A stretch of DNA of 64,000 nucleotides, taken from the NCBI GenBank assembly GCA_045540335.1, contig JAZQHC010000036.1, positions 62,001 through 126,000 of the forward strand, in the 5' to 3' direction. A program made the translations under genes and the position numbers. This document shows positions 8,206 through 17,094 of the stretch, in pieces. The stretch is from RGIG7213 sp045540335 (GTDB taxonomy: Bacteria; Bacillota; Clostridia; Oscillospirales; CAG-272). The notes below the pieces were generated by a model, which saw only the letters and a list, made by a program, of their open reading frames with translations, was not told the origin of the DNA and ran no database searches. Within the stretch, counting starts at the first letter, position 1. The number at the start of each line of letters is the position of its first letter.

Positions 8206-9720
8206 TCACTTTACTTTTACAGAATAAAATTCTTCGTTTACTTCTTTCGTTTTGTTTATACCGTTATATATCAGTGTACCTGCCGCGCACAAAACGAAGG
8301 ACAATATCATTGAAGCACACGCAAAGTGTGCGCCCATTGCGGAAATAGCCACGGGTGTGCCGAAAATATTCAAAGAAGCGGAAAAACCGCCCAGCTTGCA
8401 CACCAATGGGGGCAATGCGGTGCAAAAGCCGCCTATGATACCGCACCAAGCACCTACACGGTTAAGCTTTTTCCAGAAAAGCGATAAAATATACGGTGCC
8501 ATAAACGAGCCTGAAATAATCCCCCACGAATACGACATCATATCAAGTATGGGCGTATCAGTAAAGGCAATAATGAAAGACATTACGATAAATATAATCG
8601 AAAGTGCCTTGCATATTATACCAACCTTAAACGGCGATGCTTTTTTTGCAATATACGGCTGTACGAAATCCATCGTAAGCGTCGTAGATGCCGTTATCGT
8701 AATTGAAGAAAGCGTAGAAACGGATGCGGATATCAAAAGCACCACAACGATGCCCAGAAGTATCGTGGGGATTTCTGCCACGTCAAGCATATTGGGAATA
8801 ACGTAATCCTTACCGCCTTCGGGCAATTCGTTAAAGAACAAGCGCGAAAGCGAACCTATAAAGTATCCGCCGCCTGCGATAATAAGGCAAAACAGCGTTG
8901 ATATTATCGTACCGCGCTTTACCTCCGCCTTATCCTTTATGCCGTAGTATTTATGTACCATTTGCGGCAATCCCCACGTGCCGAATGAGGTCATTAAAAC
9001 AGTACCCCACAAAGCAAGATGATTTGCCGCTGTAAGATTAAGCTCTTCCGTTTTTTGTACGATAGCCTGCATGCCGTTAGCAAAGCCGCCTACCTGCTGC
9101 GTTCTGAATATTACCACAATAAGCGCGATAACACCGCCTATCATTATAAACCCCTGCAAAAAGTCTGCCTTTAAAGTTGCCGCGTATCCGCCAAGCACAA
9201 CAAGTATTGCTGCCACGCACGCTATAAGCACACAGCACAGCACGTCGGGAATACCCAAAACTACCGAGCAAATGCTTGTAAGGCCCTTATAAACAGAAGC
9301 GGAATACGGAATTAAAAATATGAAAATAACAAAAACGCAAAACTGCTTCATCACGTTGTCGTTAAAGCGTTTATGGAAAAACTGCGGCATCGAGCGTATA
9401 TCGTGCCGTTTGGTTATATCCCTCGTTCTGTTAGCAAGCACGAGCCACGCAAACAAAGCACCGAAAATCGCATTGCCGACACCGGGCAGAACGCCCCAGA
9501 TACCGTAATCCCATCCTGTCGAGCCTGCATATCCTATAAACATTACGGCTGAAAAATACGCCGTACCGTACGAAAAGGCGGAAAGCCACGCACCTGCATT
9601 ACGCTTGCCGACAGCAAAGTCGTCTGCGTTTTTGGCAGAACGGCTAGATAAAACGCCTACTATTATCATCACCGTCAAATAGATTGCGATGGTGATATAT
9701 ATCACCGTTTCCTTACCCAT
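8206..9720 (-). CDS. Sodium:solute symporter (SSS/PutP-like)
   Basis: This 504-residue membrane protein has about 13 hydrophobic segments. It opens with VIYITIAIYLTVMIIVGVLS and SAKNADDFAVGKRNAGAWL, the signature of SSS family proteins, and contains AYFSAVMFIGYAGSTGWDYG and a STLSSITITASTTLTMDFV segment typical of the Na+ site region. It should import an organic solute with Na+. Lying directly upstream of paaK and iorAB, it may import an aromatic amino acid or aromatic acid, but the sequence does not define the substrate. GAGAGG lies before ATG 9720. A 182-residue membrane protein gene precedes it by 34 bp. Confidence 0.9.
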   Translation of the reverse strand: MGKETVIYITIAIYLTVMIIVGVLSSRSAKNADDFAVGKRNAGAWLSAFSYGTAYFSAVMFIGYAGSTGWDYGIWGVLPGVGNAIFGALFAWLVLANRTRDITKRHDIRSMPQFFHKRFNDNVMKQFCVFVIFIFLIPYSASVYKGLTSICSVVLGIPDVLCCVLIACVAAILVVLGGYAATLKADFLQGFIMIGGVIALIVVIFRTQQVGGFANGMQAIVQKTEELNLTAANHLALWGTVLMTSFGTWGLPQMVHKYYGIKDKAEVKRGTIISTLFCLIIAGGGYFIGSLSRLFFNELPEGGKDYVIPNMLDVAEIPTILLGIVVVLLISASVSTLSSITITASTTLTMDFVQPYIAKKASPFKVGIICKALSIIFIVMSFIIAFTDTPILDMMSYSWGIISGSFMAPYILSLFWKKLNRVGAWCGIIGGFCTALPPLVCKLGGFSASLNIFGTPVAISAMGAHFACASMILSFVLCAAGTLIYNGINKTKEVNEEFYSVKVK

Positions 9721-9754
9721 ATCAAACCTCTCAAAACCTATGTATATTTAAGTA

Positions 9755-10303
9755 TTATCTTCCTTTTTTGTTTTTCTTTTGCGGCAAAAGCGCAATTCCC
9801 TGATAACCGAGATAATACGTAAAGAATATCACAAAAACAGAGAAAAGCGGCGTTATCGTATATGAAAACGGGTTTGAATTTATATCCGCGCCGTTGATAA
9901 CTATGTTTTTGAAAATACCCATATAAAAGCCCTGTATCACGCGCAAGCCTGCGTTGGCTACCGTATATACACCCTCTGCCTTTTCACCGATAAAGTAGGA
10001 AACAAGCGTTATTACCGAAAGTATAAAGTTAGGTATATTTGCCGCAAGGCCGATATAAACGGGCTTGGCAAAATTTTTTCTTGCCCTGTGGGCATCTACC
10101 CTTATACGGTCCTTACCGCCAAGCGTCCACATAAAATCGTACACAATGAACATATAAAGCAAAACACCGGCCAACCCCGCACAAAACATTAAAACATCGT
10201 TTTCAAGGGTTGCCCCAACGGTAATTATACCGAATATAGACATTGCAAACTGTGTTAAGAATAACTTCAGGGCATCATACCCCGAGGATTTAAAAAAAGA
10301 CAT
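9755..10303 (-). CDS. Conserved-looking membrane protein, unknown function
   Basis: The 182-residue protein has four or five hydrophobic segments (for example LFLTQFAMSIFGIITVGATL near the N-terminus and ITPLFSVFVIFFTYYLGYQG near the C-terminus) and a basic tail (PQKKNKKGR). I do not recognise a family. The start at 10303 is supported by an AGGAGGAAT site just upstream; an in-frame ATG ten codons earlier has none. It precedes the Na+/solute symporter gene by 34 bp, so it is probably co-transcribed with it. The leftward transcript likely starts in the AT-rich gap at 10304-10427. Confidence 0.7.
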   Translation of the reverse strand: MSFFKSSGYDALKLFLTQFAMSIFGIITVGATLENDVLMFCAGLAGVLLYMFIVYDFMWTLGGKDRIRVDAHRARKNFAKPVYIGLAANIPNFILSVITLVSYFIGEKAEGVYTVANAGLRVIQGFYMGIFKNIVINGADINSNPFSYTITPLFSVFVIFFTYYLGYQGIALLPQKKNKKGR

Positions 10304-10351
10304 TATTCCTCCTGTTGATTGCCGTATCAGCAAAAATATTTACACTTATAC

Positions 10352-10381
10352 ATTATAAAACATTTTATATATATATGTACA
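10352..10381 (-). promoter_or_regulatory. Possible weak promoter for the leftward catabolic cluster
   Basis: On the minus strand a perfect TATAAT -10 box (10352-10357) lies 18 bases from a poor -35 match, TGTACA (10376-10381), in an AT-rich gap between the MFS gene and the 182-residue membrane protein. It would give a leader of about 40 bases. Confidence 0.35.
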
Positions 10382-10427
10382 GAAATAAACGATTAACAAA
10401 ATTTAAATATAAATCAAATATCGCGCT

Positions 10428-11645
10428 TTATTTTCTTTTTCGTTTAAATAAGCAAAGCGCCATTACCAACGGAAAGAATATCGAACAGGCAATACCGCAC
10501 TTTAAAGCTATTTGCTCTGCCCCCATATTTGCAAAAAATACCGCTTGCGACAGCGTTTCGGTATGCTTTATCGCCGCATCAGACACGGCACCCGCTATCC
10601 ATGGGCCTACCGAACAACCGATATCGCCCATTACCGAAAGCAGTGCGAACATCGCCGCACCGCCTTTTGGAAAATCCTCTCCCGCGGCGGCAACGGTACC
10701 GGGCCACATCAAGGCAACGGAAATACCGCACAAAGCACAAGCGATAAGCGAAACTACGCCGTTATTAACGAAGCATATCAAAGCGTACGACACAACGCAC
10801 AGGTATGCAGATGCAAAAAGCACTTTTTTTAAATTTATTCTTTCGCCGAATACGCCGTAAAGCGTTCTGCACACTGCCATACACAAGGCAAACGCGCACA
10901 TACCGAACAGGTCGCCTGCAAGCTTTGGCATTTGCAGCCCTTTTTCTGCAAAAAAAGATACCCACTGCGCTATCGTTTGTTCTGCCGCACCCGAGCATAC
11001 CATAACCACCATAGCCACCGCAAAGCCCTTTGCCGTTACTATTTTACCAAGCGAAACGTTTTTTTCCGAAGGTGCGATTTTCGGCAGCGGAACCTTAAAA
11101 AACATAACAAGCGCGATTATCGGAACAGACGCCCACGCTATCGGTATAATATTTGCGCTGTTTTGAAAAAAGTGCAAGCACAACGTGGATATAAGGCAAA
11201 CGCAAACGTGTCCCCAGCAATAAAACGAATGCAGCAGCGGTATTTCCACCTTCGTATTCGTATCGGGTATTTCTGATACCACGGGGTTAAGCAGCACCTC
11301 TATCAAGCCGCCGCCGACGGAATATATCACCACGGCAACCACAAGCCCTATATACGGGCTGAATAAGGTTGGAAAAACGACAAGCCCGCATAACCCCGCG
11401 GCACACATGGCGTGTGCCGCTATAAGCTGGGCGCGCAACGGCAATCTGCCCGACAGCCTTACACAAACAACGTCGGTGCATATCTGAACGCCGAAATTTA
11501 TAAAAATAAGCCGCCCCAACTCTTCATACGAAAGGCCCAGACTGTTTTGAAAAGATACGAAAAGCAATGGGGCAAGATTTATAACGATCGCCTGCGTAAA
11601 AAAGCCGAGATAGCAGGCGATCTTTGTATTTTTAAAACTTTTCAT
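10428..11645 (-). CDS. MFS transporter
   Basis: This 405-residue protein has about 12 hydrophobic segments in two halves. It begins MKSFKNTKIACYLGFFTQAI and carries FQNSLGLSYEELGRLIFINF, typical of the fucose-permease-like branch of the major facilitator superfamily, in which a short amphipathic stretch follows the first helix. LMWPGTVAAAGEDFPKGGAA is the equivalent of the conserved segment in TM10-11 of that branch. The start codon overlaps the stop codon of the SDR gene (ATGA at 11642-11645) and AGAGGAT lies just upstream, so it is translated together with the SDR. The substrate is unknown. Confidence 0.88.
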   Translation of the reverse strand: MKSFKNTKIACYLGFFTQAIVINLAPLLFVSFQNSLGLSYEELGRLIFINFGVQICTDVVCVRLSGRLPLRAQLIAAHAMCAAGLCGLVVFPTLFSPYIGLVVAVVIYSVGGGLIEVLLNPVVSEIPDTNTKVEIPLLHSFYCWGHVCVCLISTLCLHFFQNSANIIPIAWASVPIIALVMFFKVPLPKIAPSEKNVSLGKIVTAKGFAVAMVVMVCSGAAEQTIAQWVSFFAEKGLQMPKLAGDLFGMCAFALCMAVCRTLYGVFGERINLKKVLFASAYLCVVSYALICFVNNGVVSLIACALCGISVALMWPGTVAAAGEDFPKGGAAMFALLSVMGDIGCSVGPWIAGAVSDAAIKHTETLSQAVFFANMGAEQIALKCGIACSIFFPLVMALCLFKRKRK

Positions 11646-12463
11646 TTTTTATCCTCTTTACCGAAGACGTCGGAAAATAAGCCCGTTTTCAGGGCAGAAA
11701 GTACCCCCTTGTAAACCTTGCCCGAAAACGCCGGGCAGATATTTGAAAACGCCGTCATACACACGGCGTCAACGCTTGGAAACATCAACGGTACGCCAAG
11801 CTGCACGCCGTTTACTATGCGCCTTGCTATAACGCTTTTATCTGTTGAAATAAGGTCTATCAACGGGTGGCCGTCTTGCTTTTGATGGCGCATTATGTCG
11901 GTTTTAGAAAATCCCGGGCAAACGAGGGATACGAAAATATCCTCTTCCTGCGCAAGGGCGCGCGTAAAATCCGCCAGCGCCGCCTTGCTTGCAGAATAAG
12001 CGCACGTGCCCGCCAAGGGCGAAAACGCCGCACTGCTTGAAACGTTTACGATACACCCCTTTTGTGCTTTAAGCATGGGCAAAAACACCTCGCACCCGTA
12101 AACCGCAGACATAAAATTTACGTTCATAACGGCTTGTACCTTGTCGGAATCGGTATTTTCAAATCTGCCGAACGGCGGAAGCTGACCTGCGCAATTTATC
12201 AGCACTTGAACGCGTATGCCGTTTTTTTCTATCCGGGCAAAAAGCCTTTGCCATTCTGATTTTTCTGAAACGTCAAGCAAAAAAAACTTAAAATTCGCCA
12301 TTTTCTTGCCAAGCGACCTGCAAAAGCGAATCATTTTTTCGCGGCTTCTGCCGATACCGATAACCCTGCAATTATATTCGTTTATAAGTATTTTCGCAAT
12401 TTCGCCGCCGAAGCCGCCCGTTACACCCGTTAAAACAACGGTTTTTCCGTTAAGATCGTACAT
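11642..12463 (-). CDS. Short-chain dehydrogenase/reductase
   Basis: The 273-residue protein is a classical SDR. A dinucleotide-binding TGVTGGFGGEIA lies at residues 12-23, followed by the NCAG motif (LINCAGQLPPF), the catalytic serine in NVSSSAAF, and the YSASK catalytic pair at about residues 153-157. The C-terminal tail of about 60 residues is longer than in FabG and resembles DltE/short-chain dehydrogenases with a membrane-binding tail. It should use NAD(P)H to reduce or oxidise a hydroxyl or keto group. It sits between aroQ (15 bp upstream) and an overlapping MFS gene. Substrate unknown. Confidence 0.88.
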   Translation of the reverse strand: MYDLNGKTVVLTGVTGGFGGEIAKILINEYNCRVIGIGRSREKMIRFCRSLGKKMANFKFFLLDVSEKSEWQRLFARIEKNGIRVQVLINCAGQLPPFGRFENTDSDKVQAVMNVNFMSAVYGCEVFLPMLKAQKGCIVNVSSSAAFSPLAGTCAYSASKAALADFTRALAQEEDIFVSLVCPGFSKTDIMRHQKQDGHPLIDLISTDKSVIARRIVNGVQLGVPLMFPSVDAVCMTAFSNICPAFSGKVYKGVLSALKTGLFSDVFGKEDKK

Positions 12464-12478
12464 ACTTACACCAATTAC

Positions 12479-12910
12479 TTACGCCAAGTGCGCTTTTAAT
12501 AATTCCATCGCCTCGCAATAGCCTTGCAAGCCGTGCCCGGCGATAGTTTTTATGCACGCGCACGAAACGTATGAATGTTGGCGAAACGCTTCCCTTTTGG
12601 ATATATCGGATATATGCACCTCTACCGTGGGGATACCTACCGCCTTCAGCGCATCGGGTATTGCAACGCTTGTATGCGTATATGCGGCGGGATTTATTAC
12701 GATAGCATCCGTTTTGCCGTACGCGCTTTGTATTTTATCAACTATATCGCCTTCGTGGTTAGACTGATATTCTTCAACCTCAACGCCCAATTCGTCTGCC
12801 TTGTTTTTTATCATCGTTTGCAGATATTCATACGACTGCTTGCCGTATATATCCGGCTCTCTTTTTCCAAGCATATTTATGTTAGGGCCGTTTATAACGA
12901 GAAATTTCAT
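12479..12910 (-). CDS. aroQ: 3-dehydroquinate dehydratase, type II
   Basis: The 143-residue protein has the full type II signature: GPNINMLGKREPDIYG with the catalytic Tyr near residue 22, INPAAYTHTSVAIPDAL with the catalytic His region, and VEVHISDISKREAFRQHS. It catalyses the third step of the shikimate pathway, 3-dehydroquinate to 3-dehydroshikimate, normally as a dodecamer in the cytosol. An AAAGGTAGG site precedes ATG 12910. It follows thrS by about 70 bp across a strong hairpin, so it may be read through from thrS or arise from a processed transcript. Length is normal for the family. Confidence 0.96.
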   Translation of the reverse strand: MKFLVINGPNINMLGKREPDIYGKQSYEYLQTMIKNKADELGVEVEEYQSNHEGDIVDKIQSAYGKTDAIVINPAAYTHTSVAIPDALKAVGIPTVEVHISDISKREAFRQHSYVSCACIKTIAGHGLQGYCEAMELLKAHLA

Positions 12911-12935
12911 ATATTAAACCTACCTTTAACCGCCG

Positions 12936-12971
12936 TTTGTGGGGACGCCGAAAAACCAGCGCCCCCACAAA
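12936..12971 (-). other. Intergenic hairpin between thrS and aroQ
   Basis: Arms of 13 bases (12936-12948 and 12959-12971) pair almost perfectly around a 10-base loop. There is no T tract after it on the minus strand, so it is not a classic terminator; it may be an RNA-processing or stability element between thrS and aroQ. Confidence 0.6.
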
Positions 12972-12978
12972 TCGTAGT

Positions 12979-14913
12979 TTATTTTATAACTTTATTTGCG
13001 TTTTCTTCTACTGCCCTTGCACGGAATTCATCAACCGTCATTACGCCGATATCGCCTGCTGCCCTTTCGCGTACGGAAACGCCGCCGCTTTGCATTTCTT
13101 TTTCACCGATAACAAGCATATACGGTATTTTTTCAAGCTGTGCCGCCCTGATCTTGTAGCCGATCTTTTCGTTGCGCTTGTCGCACGTTACGCGCAAGCC
13201 CGCTTTTTTAAGCGTTGCACAAACCTCGTCTGCGTATTGCGCTTGATCGTCGCCGATGGGAAGTACCCTTATCTGCTCCGGAGAAAGCCAAAGCGGAAGT
13301 GCGCCTGCGTATTTTTCAAGCAAATACGCAATAGTACGCTCGTAGCATCCCAACGAGGTGCGGTGAATGATATACGGATACTGCTGTTGGCCGTTTGAAT
13401 CCGTATAGGTCATATTAAACTGGCGTGCAAGCATCAGATCCACCTGTATGGTAACGACGGTATCCTCTTTACCGTGAACGTTACGCATCTGCACGTCAAG
13501 CTTCGGGCCGTAGAATGCGGCTTCGCCTGCCGCTTCAGTAAATTCCATACCGATATTGTTAAGTATATCGCGCATAAGACCCTCTGCCATATCCCATTCT
13601 TCGGGCGTGCCGATATATTTTTCTTTATCGTTGGGGTCCCATTTGGAAAGTCGGTAAGAAAGGTCGCCTATAAGGCCAACGTCTGTCATAACCTCTTTAA
13701 GAAGCTTTACGCAGTTTTTAAACTCTTCCTCCAGCTGGTCGGGGCGAAGAACAAGGTGCCCTTCAGATATTGTAAACTGACGCACGCGGATAAGGCCGTG
13801 CATTTCGCCGGAATCTTCATTTCTGAACAGCGTTGACGTTTCGCCGTATCTTATAGGCAGATCTTTATAAGAATGCTTTTCTGCAAGATATACCTGATAT
13901 TGGAACGGGCACGTCATAGGGCGCATTGCAAGCACCTCGCTATCCGATTGGGGATCGCCGAGAACAAACATACCGTCAAGATAATGGTCCCAGTGGCCCG
14001 AAATTTTATAAAGGTCGGATTTTGCCATAAGGGGCGTTCTTGTCATAACGTAGCCGTATTCGTTTTCTTCCTTATCCTGAACGTAGCGGTTCAATATTTG
14101 GAACAGCTTTGCTCCCTTCGGCATAAGGCAAGGTAATCCTTGGCCGATGTATTCGCTTGTTGTGAAATATCCAAGCTCTCTGCCGATCTTATTATGGTCG
14201 CGTTTTTTCGCTTCCTCTACTGCGGCAAGATGGTCTGCAAGCTCCTGTTTAGAGGGGAACGCCACACCGTTTATACGCTGAAGCATCTTTTTAGAGCTGT
14301 CGTTATCGTGATACGCGCCCGTGCATTGGATAAGCTTTATCGCTTTTACAGCGCCCGTAGAGAAAAGGTGTGGGCCCGTGCACATATCAGTAAATTCGCC
14401 TTGGCGGTAGAATGATAAAACCGCATCCTCGGGAAGAGATTCGATCTTTTCTATCTTATAGGGCTGGTCTTTCATAAATTCCAGCGCTTCTGCGCGTGAA
14501 AGCACGAATCTTTCAATTTTAAGATTTTCTTTTACGATTTTTGCCATTTCGCCTTCGATCTGCTTAAGAATATCGGGCGTAAACGACGTTTCGCAGTCTA
14601 TATCGTAGAAAAAGCCGTTTTCCGTTGAAGGACCTTTATCAAGCTTTGCCGAGGGAAACAGGCGCAAAACAGCCTGCGCAAGAATATGCGAAGCCGTATG
14701 GCGGAAAATAAGCTTTCCTTCTTTATCTGCGAAGGTAAGCATTTGTATTTCGCAATCCTCGTTTATAGGCTGTGTAAGCTCGGCAGGGATGCCGTTATAT
14801 AAAGCGGCAAATACCGTTTTATCAATAAGGCCCGATGCTTTTGCGGCATCGTAGATAGTTACGGGAACGTCGGAAGAGAACATTTGCCCGTTTGAAAATT
14901 TTACGTTTATCAT
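12979..14913 (-). CDS. thrS: Threonyl-tRNA synthetase
   Basis: The 644-residue class II synthetase has an N-terminal TGS domain (about residues 1-60), an editing (HxxxH-type) domain containing FRHTASHILAQAVLRLFPSA, the catalytic core and the C-terminal anticodon-binding domain (IRVLPIGDDQAQYADEV). The zinc-ligand cysteine appears in RPMTCPFQYQVYL, which differs from the more common MNCP form, and class II motif 2 is seen in RYGETSTLFRNEDSGEMHGL. Start 14913 is chosen because TTAAAGGAGA lies just upstream, overlapping the stop codon of the preceding gene. A threonine-specific T-box leader precedes that gene, so tRNA-Thr charging should control the pair. Confidence 0.97.
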   Translation of the reverse strand: MINVKFSNGQMFSSDVPVTIYDAAKASGLIDKTVFAALYNGIPAELTQPINEDCEIQMLTFADKEGKLIFRHTASHILAQAVLRLFPSAKLDKGPSTENGFFYDIDCETSFTPDILKQIEGEMAKIVKENLKIERFVLSRAEALEFMKDQPYKIEKIESLPEDAVLSFYRQGEFTDMCTGPHLFSTGAVKAIKLIQCTGAYHDNDSSKKMLQRINGVAFPSKQELADHLAAVEEAKKRDHNKIGRELGYFTTSEYIGQGLPCLMPKGAKLFQILNRYVQDKEENEYGYVMTRTPLMAKSDLYKISGHWDHYLDGMFVLGDPQSDSEVLAMRPMTCPFQYQVYLAEKHSYKDLPIRYGETSTLFRNEDSGEMHGLIRVRQFTISEGHLVLRPDQLEEEFKNCVKLLKEVMTDVGLIGDLSYRLSKWDPNDKEKYIGTPEEWDMAEGLMRDILNNIGMEFTEAAGEAAFYGPKLDVQMRNVHGKEDTVVTIQVDLMLARQFNMTYTDSNGQQQYPYIIHRTSLGCYERTIAYLLEKYAGALPLWLSPEQIRVLPIGDDQAQYADEVCATLKKAGLRVTCDKRNEKIGYKIRAAQLEKIPYMLVIGEKEMQSGGVSVRERAAGDIGVMTVDEFRARAVEENANKVIK

Positions 14914-14936
14914 CGTTGTATCTCCTTTAATATAAT

Positions 14937-15506
14937 TTACCAAATTTTGTACGAGTCGTGAATTTCGGCAAAGCAGCTTTGTTCATATTCTTCAATGGGA
15001 AATTCGCGTACGTAATAGCCCTTATTCGTTGACAAATATACCTTTGCGACATTATCGCTTGCGGGAATGTCGTACTGCAGATTTGAGGCTATAAAAATAT
15101 ATGAATCTATGTCTTCGTATATTTTGTCGATTATTGCACTTTTGCCCGAGGCTGTGTATTCGTCTTCAAAGCCGATACGATTACCGTCAGATGTGAACGC
15201 GATACACTTGCCGTATTTATCAAAATTATAAAAATACGAGGTGTAGCCGTTGTCGTGCGCCTTGGAATAATCAGAAAACTCCACCGTTGCGGCGAATATT
15301 TCAAGCGGTTTTTTGCCGCCCTCCTCCGGGGCTTCAACGGTTTCTTCGTAATATTGCAATATTGCCGTTGCCTTTTCCTCTGTATATTTGGAATCGGGCT
15401 GGGGCAAGGGCGGTGAAAGCATTTGCAGCGCGATAAGCCCTGCAAGCTGTGCTGCAAAAAGCAAGCCGCAAGCAATCAATATAATTTTGTATCCCTTTTC
15501 TCTCAT
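14937..15506 (-). CDS. Membrane-anchored protein of unknown function under T-box control
   Basis: The 189-residue protein has a basic N-terminus and one membrane segment (about residues 7-30, IILIACGLLFAAQLAGLIAL), then a Pro-rich linker and an acidic extracytoplasmic domain rich in Tyr and Asp. I recognise no family. It lies between a threonine T-box leader and thrS, ending 23 bp before the thrS start, so it is the first gene of the T-box-controlled transcript. An AAAGGAATG site precedes ATG 15506. A role linked to threonine supply is suggested only by position. Confidence 0.75.
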   Translation of the reverse strand: MREKGYKIILIACGLLFAAQLAGLIALQMLSPPLPQPDSKYTEEKATAILQYYEETVEAPEEGGKKPLEIFAATVEFSDYSKAHDNGYTSYFYNFDKYGKCIAFTSDGNRIGFEDEYTASGKSAIIDKIYEDIDSYIFIASNLQYDIPASDNVAKVYLSTNKGYYVREFPIEEYEQSCFAEIHDSYKIW

Positions 15507-15602
15507 ACAACATTCCTTTCTGTCTTTGCTTTATATAAACCGCGGTAAATTTGCACCTCGGCAAGCAACTTTATAAAAGTGCGAATGGAAACGGTAACGC
15601 AT

Positions 15603-15656
15603 AAAAAAACACCCCGAGAAAAGCACGGGCTTTAAAAAGCCGTGCCTTCTCGGGGC
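15603..15656 (-). terminator. T-box-controlled intrinsic terminator
   Basis: On the minus strand a long GC-rich hairpin (about 20 pairs, AAAA-type loop, 15612-15656) is followed by seven T residues (15603-15609). It begins a few bases after the T-box sequence, as expected for the terminator alternative to the antiterminator. Confidence 0.92.
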
Positions 15657-15835
15657 GGTTTTCCGCGGTTCCACCCGAATTTGTTTCTTGTTTTGCCTGT
15701 AACGGGGCATACCCGCGCCGCCATTTCCTGCGGCGTTTATGTAAGTCGGTACCTTTTTTGCTTTTTCTGCGTACCCTTTTCCAGCATACAAGGGTTTCTC
15801 TGGCCGCAGATACGGCACGGCTTCTTACATTTACC
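15603..15835 (-). promoter_or_regulatory. T-box leader, threonine specifier (ACC)
   Basis: On the minus strand the conserved T-box sequence GGGTGGAACCGCGG occupies 15663-15676. Further upstream, complementary 7-mers (15824-15830 and 15739-15745) close Stem I, and the CAGAGA-type motif and TGCTGGAAAAGGGT segment of Stem I lie between them. Just inside the closing helix is GGTACCGA, which places the specifier triplet ACC (threonine) at 15748-15750 followed by a purine. An intrinsic terminator follows at 15603-15656. The leader should terminate when tRNA-Thr is charged and read through into the membrane protein and thrS when it is uncharged. The specifier matches the downstream thrS. Confidence 0.93.
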
Positions 15836-15860
15836 TTTCAACGATATATTTTAAGTTATA

Positions 15861-16286
15861 TTATTTTCTTTTTTTAAGATTGTACGAGGAACGTGGATTA
15901 ACGATCTCTCTCCAATCAAGGTCGCCGCGTTCAAGCGCGCATATCAGCACTTCCGCCGTGGCAATATTAGTTGCGACAGGTACGTTATGAATATCGCACA
16001 AGCGTATAAGGTCAAGCGCTTCTTCCGTATTGGAAGCGGGCATGGTATCCCTAAAGTACAGCAATACGTCTATTTCATTATAGGCTATGCGCGAAGCGAT
16101 CTGCTGTTCGCCGCCGTGCTCGCCCGACAAAAGCCTTTCTATTTCAAGCCCTGTAGCATCGGTAATATATTTACCCGTTATCCCCGTTGCACAGAGATTA
16201 TGTTTACTTAATATGCCGCAGTAAGCAATGCACAACTGCGCCATCAATTCTTTCTTCTTATCGTGTGCAATAATAGCTATTTCCAT
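15861..16286 (-). CDS. Methylglyoxal-synthase-like protein with altered active site
   Basis: The 141-residue protein has the MGS fold: IAIIAHDKKKELM at the start (His8 and Asp9 equal H19/D20 of E. coli MgsA), the phosphate-binding ATGITGKYI, and VPVATNIATAEVLI near the end. However the catalytic Asp of GGDQQ is Glu (HGGEQQ, residue 60), and the loop that carries the catalytic PHDPD in E. coli is one residue shorter and reads DTMPASNTEEA, lacking the His and Asp. Methylglyoxal synthase activity is therefore doubtful; a regulatory or altered-substrate role is possible. The gene follows the MinD-like gene by 10 bp, an arrangement resembling min/mgsA clusters of clostridia. TAAGGAGAAGG precedes the ATG. 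Confidence 0.8.
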   Translation of the reverse strand: MEIAIIAHDKKKELMAQLCIAYCGILSKHNLCATGITGKYITDATGLEIERLLSGEHGGEQQIASRIAYNEIDVLLYFRDTMPASNTEEALDLIRLCDIHNVPVATNIATAEVLICALERGDLDWREIVNPRSSYNLKKRK

Positions 16287-16296
16287 TGCCTTCTCC

Positions 16297-17094
16297 TTAT
16301 TTAGTCAAAATCTTTTTTCTCTTGATAGCTTTTACCCCTTTAAGAATAGGAATGTATCTTGCCCCTGTTTTATCTGCAATTATGCGGTCTGCAATATTTG
16401 AAAACGCCTTTTCTGAAATAAACGTATCCTCGCAGGCAAGCACGCCGCTTTCCTGCGCGTAAAACAAATTTCTGTCGTACGGAACGACCCCTAAAAGGGG
16501 CACACGCGTTTGGTCGATAATATCATTTATACCGCAACGGCGGTTTCGTTTGACCGAATCATAATCAAAATTATTAACTATCAATCTGGGCTTTACACCT
16601 GATTCAAAGCATATATCTGCGCTTTTTTGCGCACCCCTTAACGACGCGGGGGTATGGCATGCTACTATCATCGCTTCATCCGCCACGGCAAGGGCGCACG
16701 CAAGCGAATCGTTGTCTGCACCCGGGGTATCAAAAAATATGTAGTCTAACCGTTCTTCTTTTGCGATATTCCTGATAACCTCTGCAAACTTTTCGGGTAC
16801 AAGCTTATCCTTGCAGTTGTACGGCGCGCCAAGAAAAAACAGATTTTCCTGATTTTTATCAACCACCATCGCCGTAGAATACGCACACCTTCCCGATATT
16901 ACGTCGCTTATATCAAACATAACGGAATTTTCAAGGCCCATTATCAAGTCAAGCGCGCGCACATCAAAATCAAGGTCGCAAAGCAACACCCTTTGGCCGC
17001 GCTTTGCAAGCTGATACGCAACATTGGCGATCACGGTTGATTTTCCCACCCCGCCCTTCAGCGAAGCGGAAACAAATATTCTCGTTTCGTTCAT
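16297..17094 (-). CDS. MinD/ParA-family ATPase
   Basis: The 265-residue protein carries a deviant Walker A (KGGVGKST, about residues 14-21), a Walker A-prime CDLDFDVRALDLIMGL, and Walker B in DYIFFDTPGADND. The C-terminus ends in a basic, partly amphipathic segment (ILKGVKAIKRKKILTK) that could bind membrane as in MinD. It is likely a septum-positioning or membrane-polarity ATPase, but the N-terminal MNETRIFVSASLKGG and the absence of minC/minE here make MinD itself uncertain. No clear ribosome site lies just before ATG 17094; the 93-base leader is structured. It is co-directional with the MGS-like gene. Confidence 0.85.
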   Translation of the reverse strand: MNETRIFVSASLKGGVGKSTVIANVAYQLAKRGQRVLLCDLDFDVRALDLIMGLENSVMFDISDVISGRCAYSTAMVVDKNQENLFFLGAPYNCKDKLVPEKFAEVIRNIAKEERLDYIFFDTPGADNDSLACALAVADEAMIVACHTPASLRGAQKSADICFESGVKPRLIVNNFDYDSVKRNRRCGINDIIDQTRVPLLGVVPYDRNLFYAQESGVLACEDTFISEKAFSNIADRIIADKTGARYIPILKGVKAIKRKKILTK

